Of a DNA stretch of 5,247 nt, positions 1 to 5,247 are shown one piece after another (position 1 is the first letter of the stretch; each line of letters opens with the position of its first letter). The position numbers were made by a program, and so were the translations under genes. The DNA comes from Trichodesmium sp. jk18x7bins.61 (lineage in GTDB: Bacteria; Cyanobacteriota; Cyanobacteriia; Cyanobacteriales; Microcoleaceae). The notes below the pieces were generated by a model, which saw nothing but the letters and a program-made list of their open reading frames with translations, had not been told where the DNA came from and ran no database searches. Where the stretch lies: assembly GCA_022822685.1 (NCBI GenBank), contig JAJEAQ010000634.1:1-5247 (forward strand), read 5' to 3'.

Positions 1-400
1 AAGCTACTCTGGGAGATACTTGTAGCCATTTATTCTTAGTATTCTTTTCGATAATTGGTATAAGTAGCCAAGATCCAGGAATCTGGGAATTATATTAAGT
101 CTATCCTCTTCTTCTGTGCTAGCCCCCTTTCTCCCATTTGCCTTTTGGAGCTTTTATCTACTTATGTCAACCAAACATAGGACATAATATAATAGCAGAA
201 TATAGAAACAAATAAAAGTATACTTGAGTCAAGTAATTTCTCTTTCCCACGTCTTTCATATTCTGAGTAGTTAGGGGGATGCCTTGGAAGATAAAATAAT
301 TTATTTTGGGAAAGCCTATTTGGGTTATAAGTGTTTACTGAAAATTATATAACTACGGAAAACCTCTGGAAGAAGGCGATCGCCTGCAATGAAATTAAAT
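1..400. other. Gene-free stretch downstream of the CHAT gene
   Basis: I see no gene that can be supported here. Stops are frequent in all frames. The longest open stretch is on the minus strand, about 45 codons ending at position 4, without any plausible start codon. The only distinct sites are a HIP1 palindrome at 375-384 and an all-A/T palindrome at 293-307 (AAAATAA-T-TTATTTT). No clear terminator with a GC stem and T-run follows the minus-strand stop codon at 401-403. Confidence 0.5.
375..384. repeat. HIP1 palindrome GGCGATCGCC
   Basis: This is the 10-base form of the highly iterated palindrome (core GCGATCGC at 376-383) that is strongly over-represented in many cyanobacterial genomes. 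It lies 17 bases past the ancestral stop codon of the CHAT gene. It is mainly useful as a taxonomic marker. Confidence 0.85.
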
Positions 401-1740
401 TTACTGCAAGCCTTGAGAAACAAAACCTGCCCAATAATAAGGATGATTAAAAGGCCTCTCGCTGCCTATTGATTTTTGAGCTGGCCTCACTAAATCATAA
501 ATCTGAAATATCTGCTATTTTCTCCTTTTCCTCATATTCTTTAGCCCCTTCTACAAACTCTTCTAGTACTGCCTCTGCATTTTCCAGACTTTCCTCTGCT
601 TTTGCTAATGTTAATTCTTTCAATTCCATCTGTGCTTGCCATAACGCATCCGCACTGGGAATACCTTCGGCGCGGTTGCAGTGGAAAAAAAATGATAAAA
701 TTGTTGTTGCTAAATCGTTGACTGCCCACAAACTACTGATGACATTAGACGCACCTGCTGATAAAAATGCTGCCCTGAGTGTAAAAATATCGTCGGTTAA
801 TTCTGAATTTCCTAATGCTGTTTCACAACAGGAAAGAAATAAATCTACTAACTGGGGAAAACGAATACTAGGGTTGAGCAACTCCCCTAATGTTAAGTCC
901 GTATCTCCTAGCAATAACCTAGACTCCAAAGGTTCCGTTAAATTAGATTTGGCGTGGTGACTGGAGAGTAAACCTAATACCCTTGCTTTGGTCAACAACT
1001 CTTTATATTTGGCTTTGGTTGCCTTTTTGCTACCTTTGAGATGGTGTTGGGGGGCGACTCCATAAATTTGCGCTACTAACTCCCATAGAATGGGAGTGTA
1101 TAATAAGTCATCCCTGGTATTTTCCACAATACCGTAACACGGTAGATTTGCCTCTGGGTTTTGTGGTTGTTTCTGACAAAATGTTAATACCTGGGTGCTT
1201 GGTGCTATTCTCACTCGGAATTTATCGCCCAAATATTGGCCGTTGTCTAGGGGTAATGCTGGTAAGGGGATTTGATGGAGGTGCATAAAGGGCGCCAGAA
1301 TAATTTCTTTGATGTCCGTGAGTTGCTCTATCAGTTTATTTATTTCCAGTCTGTCTGCTAATTCTTTTAACATTCCCTCCATTTTGTCTTGCCACTGTTT
1401 GTATAATTCCTGTTTCTGTTGTTTCCGGGATTCGTTAAACTGGGCGAGACTAATTTCTTTTTCCGTATCATCGGTGAGTTTAACTACTACATTCCCTGGT
1501 TTGGGGTTAATTGACTCAATGGCATCTATCTCGCATTCCACTAAAATTGCACAAGCTTCAAATACTGCTAAATCATCTATTTTGGAGTAGGGTATTAACC
1601 AATTTTCAGCTAACCACACTTGCAAATTTTTGTAACCTTGCTCTTGACAACGATGTAGTTTAACTCCTGCTTGAGTGAGGATAAAAATATAAGTCTCATC
1701 ATCCGTGGTGTAGAAACTCAGCAGAGCAACGTCTTCTCCC

Positions 1741-1768
1741 TGTTGCCTGTTGTCCGTTGCCTGTTGCC
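1741..1768. repeat. Four tandem heptads TGTTGCC inside the CHAT gene
   Basis: The units are TGTTGCC, TGTTGTC, CGTTGCC and TGTTGCC, four copies of 7 bases with one change each in the second and third. Such short tandemly repeated heptads (STRR-type) are a hallmark of filamentous cyanobacterial genomes. Read on the minus strand they encode the Gln/Arg/Asn-rich stretch RQQATDNRQQG in the linker between the TPR region and the CHAT domain. This looks like a repeat expansion tolerated in a flexible linker. Confidence 0.75.
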
Positions 1769-2008
1769 TAATTTTCAACAACTCTTTCATCCTTTCCATA
1801 CTAACACCTGGTGATCGAATACCTTCAGCTAATACTGGATATAACCAACGCATCTTTTCCCAAATTTCCCGTTTTCCCTCCATCAACTTTTGAATCTCTT
1901 CGGTAATATCATCCCACTCGTCGCGGGTGACATAACGACTAGCTCCGACTTTTTCCTTATTATCTTCTGGTGTCTGTAACTGCCGACGTAAATTGTCAAT
2001 CTCCCACT

Positions 2009-2016
2009 GCGATCGC
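2009..2016. repeat. HIP1 octamer GCGATCGC at a frameshift site
   Basis: This is the second perfect HIP1 core in the window. It lies inside the CHAT gene, within the interval (2031 to 1996) where the reading frame changes. Confidence 0.8.
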
Positions 2017-2976
2017 TTCCATTTCTGCTTCTAACTCGCGGATGTCTTCTGGCACCTCACATTTTTTGTATAAATCTTTGGTGAGAATTAAGTCAAGCAA
2101 GGGACGACAGCGAAATCTTTCTACTGTTTCTAAAGCTTTGTCATATTGTTCGGCATTAACGCAAGCTTGAATCATATTTTCATAGACATATATATTGTCA
2201 CGCCAGATTTTTTGTCTGGCAATTTCGTCAGGTATCCAATCTCGACTTTGCTCGATAGGGGTAATAGCTGTTTGATAATTATTAATGGCAAGTTGCCAGT
2301 TTTTTTGTTTTGAGGCCAAGTCCGCTAAGTTACGGGCAGTTTGTAAACAGTCTGCTGGTAAAGTTTCTGGTTCCCTCACTTTCAAAGTAGCTTGGAAGTA
2401 GGTAATGGCAGATTCTATGTTTTCGGCACTGTTGCCTTTGATTCTCTCACTGTAGGCAACAGCTAGGTTGTTTTGAGTTTGTGCCCAAGTTTTCGATTAA
2501 TGCAACAATAGTATCAATATCTTCGGGGTAGGGGTAGTTGTTTATGAGGTCAGATGCGTATTGTGGTAGGATATGGGAAAGGTTTTCGTCAATAATTTGT
2601 TGGTTGTTGTCTAGAATTTTGTAAACAATATTTTCATTTGCTTCACAAGTGTAAAATTCTAATTCTGCTCTTAGTAGTTGTTTTAGTAGGGTGATGTAAG
2701 ATTCCTTGGAGACAGGATTTGGCCATTGATTTAACCTTTGTGTTAGTTGTTTAGCAATATTCAGTAGCCATCGGGCGTTATTTTCGCTGCCTGCTTCTGT
2801 CATATATTGTGCATATTGCTGCATTACGGCGATTAATCCGGCGTCGATTAGGTGTTGATGGTTTTGGAGAATGTCTTCTAGCTCTTGGCCTGCGGGGCAT
2901 TCTAACAATTGTTGAATTAGTTGTCTGTATGCTTTTAGGCGTTGTTCATTCATGTTATTTTTGTTTGATACGATAA

Positions 2977-3475
2977 TTATTGATGATTCTCTCCTGCTGC
3001 AATTAAAACCTCTGCATAGAGTCGATCGCTGACTCGAAAATTGGCTGGCTGGATTAGACTATCAATTATCGGTCGAACTTCTGTCACTAACTCCCCCCTA
3101 GGCAACGAGAAGAATGCCCAATAACCCGGTAATAGCTAGCCCTAGACGAATTGCTTCTCTGCGCCCCTGGCGTTCGTCAATCGGCAATTCGTCTGCTCTA
3201 AGTTCTTGAGTAAGGGCTATTGCTTCAGACTCCCCCCGATCCAAATTATAGTCAGTTTGCAGGGTTTCAACCAGTTGGATATTGATAGGTTGACAGACTT
3301 CAATCCAATCTAGGGATAAAACTTGGATGATCCGCGGATCGTCTTCACCACCTCGCTTTAGTTCATCTGCCACAGCTGGAGGAATCAACACCTGTCCATA
3401 AATTTGTTGTAGCAACGGCAAATGTCCAACTTTTACTAACCCATTGAGGGGAGATGTGTCGCTCACAACAATCAT
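2977..3475 (-). pseudogene. DUF3368 PIN-like toxin, frameshifted near its 3' end
   Basis: From ATG 3475 the frame encodes MIVVSDTSPLNGL followed by 125 residues up to a TAG at 3100-3098. This is the DUF3368 family, PIN-like ribonuclease toxins paired with UPF0175 antitoxins. Candidate acidic active-site residues are D6 (SDTSP), E82/E84 (RGESEAIAL) and D100 (IDERQGRR). The expected C-terminal helices are present just downstream in the +1 frame (GELVTEVRPIID, then NFRVSDRLYAEVLIAAGE), ending at TAA 2979-2977. Removing one base near GCCTAGGGGGG (3103-3093) restores about 165 residues, the usual family length. The start overlaps the antitoxin stop as ATGA; an upstream GTG at 3481 is possible but less likely. 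As read, the protein loses about 38 residues, so the toxin may be inactive. The reading-frame break or the assembly could be at fault. Confidence 0.85.
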
Positions 3476-3732
3476 AACCACCCCTTCGTTGTCAAATGCT
3501 GAATATCCTCCTGTAATTCAGCCACATCATAATGAATACAGATGCCACGGTTAGCAATTAACCGTTGAAAACGAACCTGTGACATATTCAATAATTCTGC
3601 TGCTTTTCCCAAACTAATCTTTTCCTGCTGAAACAGCAACAAAATAATTTCTAACAAAAGTTCATCTTCTGACATTCCACTAGCTTTGATAATTTCATCG
3701 GAAATAATCATACTCATCTTCACAGTTTCCAT
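3472..3732 (-). CDS. UPF0175 family antitoxin
   Basis: This is an intact 86-residue protein. UPF0175 proteins are small DNA-binding antitoxins encoded just upstream of DUF3368 toxins, which is exactly the arrangement here; they are thought to bind and neutralise the toxin and repress their own operon. Family features visible are ISDEIIKASGMSEDELLLEI, the acidic/leucine helix LLLFQQEK, the helix-turn-helix-like segment ISLGKAAELLNMSQVRFQRL (about residues 39-58) and the closing RGICIHYDV. The start is uncertain: ATGs lie at 3732, 3717 and 3711, none with a good Shine-Dalgarno, and the family often begins at a residue matching 3717 or 3711. The TGA at 3474-3472 overlaps the toxin ATG by four bases, which points to translational coupling. 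It is the only clearly undamaged member of a recognised family in the window. Confidence 0.88.
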   Translation of the reverse strand: METVKMSMIISDEIIKASGMSEDELLLEIILLLFQQEKISLGKAAELLNMSQVRFQRLIANRGICIHYDVAELQEDIQHLTTKGWL

Positions 3733-3753
3733 TAAATAATTAATTGTCGTTCG

Positions 3754-3915
3754 TTAATTGTAATTATAGCGCTTCGCTCTGGCGTATTTACAAAAAATGT
3801 TGCCATAATCCAAAGATTCATCAAAACCAACTGCCACATCAACCAGTCTATTTTATCTGACGAATTCAGGAATAAAAAAGCATGTTTCTCCTAGTAAAAC
3901 TCGCCGATAACTATA
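3754..3915 (-). pseudogene. Unidentified coding-like remnant with one internal stop
   Basis: This minus-strand frame is open for 54 codons except for one TAA at 3855-3853. It has no start codon at its 5' edge. The translation looks protein-like on both sides of the stop: VLLGETCFFIPEFVR before it, then NRLVDVAVGFDESLDYGN and KYARAKRYNYN before the final TAA at 3756-3754. I do not recognise a family. It may be the end of a decayed gene, part of an interspersed repeat, or chance. It overlaps the proposed antitoxin promoter, so it is unlikely to be a working gene. Confidence 0.25.
3763..3793 (-). promoter_or_regulatory. Candidate promoter of the antitoxin-toxin-CHAT operon
   Basis: A perfect -10 box TATAAT reads on the minus strand at 3768-3763, about 30 bases before the first antitoxin ATG. 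The best -35 candidate is TTGTAA at 3793-3788 with a long 19-base spacer, so the match is weak there. A short inverted repeat AGCG-CTT-CGCT (3768-3778) abuts the -10 box. In many toxin-antitoxin operons the antitoxin represses its own promoter, and this repeat would be placed suitably, but that is inference. Confidence 0.4.
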
Positions 3916-4033
3916 TTACTCAAAAATCAGTTTTTGTGCTATTGAATTGTCTCACTCATCCTTGAATATTATTGACCATCAGCATCTTTTTGAGGCTGGT
4001 ATCAACTGCTAATTATTTGCCCATTAATTTTAT

Positions 4034-4441
4034 TTATACGTTGCAATTGACGATATAAATCGCAAGCTGTATTGTAGTGGGTTTATTAAAGTGACGAATT
4101 AATAAATTACTAAGCTTTTTATCAGAAATATTGTTCAGTTTATCAATAGTAATTTGATTAGTCCTACAAAAAGCTTGAGTAATATAGTCAAACCTTAAAA
4201 ATGTGTTTTGCAGAGAATCATTATAAAACTCATTTGAGTCACCAAAATTAATCTGAGAAAAATTTTTCTTCCCTACCATACCAATTTTATGTTCTTGCCA
4301 AAGCCTTCTTGACAACTTATCCCTAGCTCTCTTGCGAGTATCAGAATCATCACTAAGGAAGTCCTTGAATAACTGCCTCCAGTCTTCAGGTCTTTGATTC
4401 ATTAGCCGTTGCTGTTGACTTTTTAATGGTACTTTTGTCAT
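4034..4441 (-). CDS. Hypothetical protein, weakly like sigma-factor region 2
   Basis: This encodes 135 residues if the ATG at 4441 (MTKVPLKSQQQRL) is used; an ATG at 4474 would add eleven mostly hydrophobic residues (MFFFILKFSSN) that look less natural. Neither has a convincing ribosome binding site. The middle part is charged and helical (RKRARDKLSRRLWQEH), followed by FGDSNEFYNDSLQNTFLRF. The DSLQNTFLRF segment resembles the region 2 helix of ECF-type sigma factors, but no region 4 follows, so the assignment is tentative. The C-terminus may also be altered: past position 4095 a different frame reads HYNTACDLYRQLQRINKING and, after a TGA at 4004-4002, YQPQKDADGQ to a TAA at 3971-3969. That frame looks more protein-like than the annotated tail TTIQLAIYIVNCNV, so a frameshift near 4095 is possible. 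The gene diverges from the plus-strand lipoprotein-nuclease pair. Confidence 0.5.
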   Translation of the reverse strand: MTKVPLKSQQQRLMNQRPEDWRQLFKDFLSDDSDTRKRARDKLSRRLWQEHKIGMVGKKNFSQINFGDSNEFYNDSLQNTFLRFDYITQAFCRTNQITIDKLNNISDKKLSNLLIRHFNKPTTIQLAIYIVNCNV

Positions 4442-4613
4442 ATTACTACTGAATTTAAGGATAAAAAAGAACATCTTTAACCCACCAATCCTCTTGCGTG
4501 CCTTTACTAACTACATCTGCTATTCAATGCAAAAAAAAATGCAGTTAGGAACAAAATATAAAATCTCAACTTTTGGGCAATCAAACAATTTTTTCATAAC
4601 TGCATAACTTCCC

Positions 4614-4641
4614 TTGCTTCAAATCGTTGAGTAACTATAAC
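4614..4641 (+). promoter_or_regulatory. Weak candidate promoter for the lipoprotein-nuclease pair
   Basis: TTGCTT (4614-4619) and TATAAC (4636-4641) are separated by 16 bases and lie about 70 bases before the ATG at 4711. Each box has one or more mismatches to the sigma-70 consensus in AT-rich DNA, so chance is a serious alternative. The rest of the divergent intergenic stretch (4475-4710) shows no other clear signal. Confidence 0.25.
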
Positions 4642-4698
4642 AAATAATTCACAAACAATCACTGGCAAAAAATTATTAACTTAACGATTAAAACTAAC

Positions 4699-4705
4699 AA
4701 GGAAG
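4699..4705 (+). promoter_or_regulatory. Strong Shine-Dalgarno AAGGAAG before ATG 4711
   Basis: This is the best ribosome binding site in the window: AAGGAAG followed by five bases and ATG. It fixes 4711 as the ancestral start of the lipoprotein gene even though that frame now ends after 24 codons. Confidence 0.6.
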
Positions 4706-4710
4706 AAACA

Positions 4711-4837
4711 ATGACTTTACCCGAAAAAACTTTATGGTGTGATTATTATAACAACTATTTTGGCAAGCTGTGCAGGAAAAATTGACAGCAAAACCTCCAC
4801 CAATACGAGATCAAAAACCAGATCAGAAAATAGTTGA
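4711..4837 (+). pseudogene. Small lipoprotein gene, frameshifted next to its start codon
   Basis: Initiation at ATG 4711, backed by a strong Shine-Dalgarno, gives only 24 codons of unconvincing sequence ending at TGA 4783-4785. The +1 frame, open from 4715 to TGA 4835-4837, carries an obvious lipoprotein signal: PKKLYG as the basic n-region, VIIITTI as the hydrophobic core and the lipobox LASC, followed by AGKIDSKTSTNTRSK. Removing the A at 4714 joins the two as a 41-residue prolipoprotein beginning MLYPKKLYGV. After processing at the Cys the mature part would be very short and polar, so this is either a small lipoprotein or the front of a longer one that has been lost. An internal GTG at 4739 could start the lipoprotein frame but has no ribosome site and would drop the basic residues. 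The nuclease gene follows after 15 bases. Its role is unknown. Confidence 0.5.
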
Positions 4838-4852
4838 TTTCCATAAATAAAA

Positions 4853-5247
4853 ATGAAAACATCCCTTAAAAAACATTCACAATACTATGCCTGGATAACT
4901 TGGCTAGCCCAAATATTAGCCAATGAAAAACAATGTAAATATGCCGTCTCCCTACAAACTAAATACCAGTTTGATAAATCTCCTAATAACTACCTCTCTA
5001 CTAAACATGATGAAAAAGTTATGGAAAGAACAGCATAACTGTACAATGAAGGATTTACAGTTTATATTGAAAATGACAACTCATTCAAAGCTTATAGTAG
5101 AAAATTCCTTATTTGTGTTTCAAGCAAACCCGATATTATTGCTACAAAAGATAATTGGGTTGTTGTTGAAGATATTAAAACAGGCCGACGCAAAAAATCT
5201 CACAAAATACAAGTTTTACTCTATATGTTTTTACTTCCATTCGCACT
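4853..5247 (+). pseudogene. PD-(D/E)XK nuclease (Cas4/RecB-like), interrupted by TAA, cut by the window end
   Basis: One frame runs from ATG 4853 to the window edge, interrupted only by TAA at 5036-5038. Before the stop it gives 61 residues (YYAWITWLAQILANEKQC and onward); after it the same frame continues LYNEGFTVYIENDNSF. The nuclease core lies in the second part: KPDIIA with the motif II Asp, then VVVEDIKTG with the D-x-K motif, then HKIQVLLYMF, a QxxxY motif typical of the Cas4/RecB/AddB-like branch. Such proteins are metal-dependent DNA nucleases, and stand-alone copies are frequent in cyanobacteria. The matching frame on both sides points to a single substitution such as CAA, GAA or AAA to TAA. 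The core lacks a nearby start, so a functional product would need readthrough or an internal start. There is no cas gene or CRISPR array in view. The rest of the gene lies beyond 5247. Confidence 0.75.

Larger units (their letters stand above)
401..2953 (-). pseudogene. TPR-CHAT caspase-like protease gene broken by three +1 frameshifts
   Basis: The reading frame runs in four pieces. It starts at ATG 2953 (MNEQRLKAYRQLIQQ, an N-terminus typical of cyanobacterial CHAT proteins) and shifts near 2488, between 2031 and 1996, and between 517 and 495. It ends at TAA 403-401. Joined, it gives about 849 residues: N-terminal helical region (1-155), about three TPR-like repeats (156-310, from WAQTQNNLAVAY), a linker, then the CHAT domain. 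In the 463-codon third piece (from TTG 1886) I see the caspase-type His at SSHHA (residues 310/311) and the Cys at LSCCETALG (C354, codon 827-825). The last piece supplies QIYDLVRPAQ and HPYYWAGF (445-422), the usual end of CHAT proteins, which the third piece lacks because it stops at 495. CHAT domains are clan CD cysteine peptidases; the substrate here is unknown. The catalytic piece might still be translated from an internal start. Sequencing errors could also explain the breaks. Confidence 0.85.

Noticed and set aside
4..141. Minus-strand open stretch of about 45 codons (LNIIPRFLDLGYLYQL)
   Set aside because: It has no start codon, is short and shows no recognised motif; possibly a remnant but not supportable.
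293..307. Palindrome AAAATAA-T-TTATTTT
   Set aside because: It is composed of A and T only with a one-base centre; expected by chance in such AT-rich DNA.
452..467. AGGC...GCCT stem followed by T-rich DNA, as a terminator
   Set aside because: The stem is only 4 bases and it lies inside the recovered C-terminal coding segment of the CHAT gene.
541..729. 62-codon minus-strand reading frame
   Set aside because: It is an alternative frame inside the CHAT domain, whose real frame is clearly identified by conserved motifs.
469..960. 163-codon plus-strand reading frame
   Set aside because: It lies opposite the CHAT domain coding strand and has low-complexity Ser/Asn-rich translation, a shadow of the real gene.
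1309..1590. 93-codon plus-strand reading frame
   Set aside because: It is antisense to the CHAT gene, rich in Ser/Cys/Phe, with no recognisable features.
1741..1768. CRISPR-like repeat
   Set aside because: Units are 7 bases and contiguous, without spacers. No array or cas operon is visible despite the Cas4-like fold of the nuclease.
1970..2170. 66-codon plus-strand reading frame
   Set aside because: It is antisense to the TPR segment of the CHAT gene and has no features of its own.
401..2953. Programmed +1 frameshifting in the CHAT gene
   Set aside because: Three separate shifts in one gene without a shared slippery sequence or stimulatory structure make recoding far less likely than decay or sequence error.
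3921..3936. Hairpin CAAAAA-TCAG-TTTTTG as a terminator
   Set aside because: The stem is almost entirely A-T and weak, and no gene end lies right before it.

Overview
The window looks like chromosomal DNA of a cyanobacterium, probably filamentous or bloom-forming. Two GCGATCGC (HIP1) octamers are present, a TGTTGCC-type heptad tandem repeat sits inside a gene, and every recognisable protein family here is common in cyanobacteria: TPR-CHAT protease, UPF0175/DUF3368 toxin-antitoxin pair, and a PD-(D/E)XK nuclease with a QxxxY motif. DNA outside the large gene is strongly AT-rich. This is an accessory, decaying region: most genes carry a frameshift or a stop codon.

Layout. Positions 1-400 hold no gene I can support. 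Positions 401-2953 (minus) are one TPR-CHAT gene broken into four reading-frame segments by three frameshifts; joined, they would encode about 849 residues with the His/Cys catalytic pair and the C-terminal HPYYWAGF motif. Upstream of it on the same strand lie a DUF3368 PIN-like toxin gene broken near its 3' end (2977-3475) and its intact UPF0175 antitoxin gene (3472-3732), which overlap by the four bases ATGA. Antitoxin, toxin and CHAT gene are tightly packed and read as a possible three-gene operon with a candidate promoter near 3763-3793. Positions 3754-3915 hold a coding-like remnant I cannot name. Positions 4034-4441 (minus) encode a small protein with a weak resemblance to sigma-factor region 2. 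It diverges from a plus-strand pair: a small lipoprotein gene (4711-4837) broken by a one-base shift right after its start codon, then a nuclease gene (4853 to the window edge) interrupted by an in-frame TAA.

How the parts relate. The antitoxin and toxin would have formed a working pair. The CHAT gene may have been co-transcribed with them, but no functional link is shown by the sequence. The lipoprotein and nuclease genes lie in tandem 15 bases apart. All five well-supported frameshifts go in the same direction, each removable by deleting one base. That fits either ongoing decay or insertion-type errors in the assembly, and the choice decides whether these are pseudogenes or intact genes.
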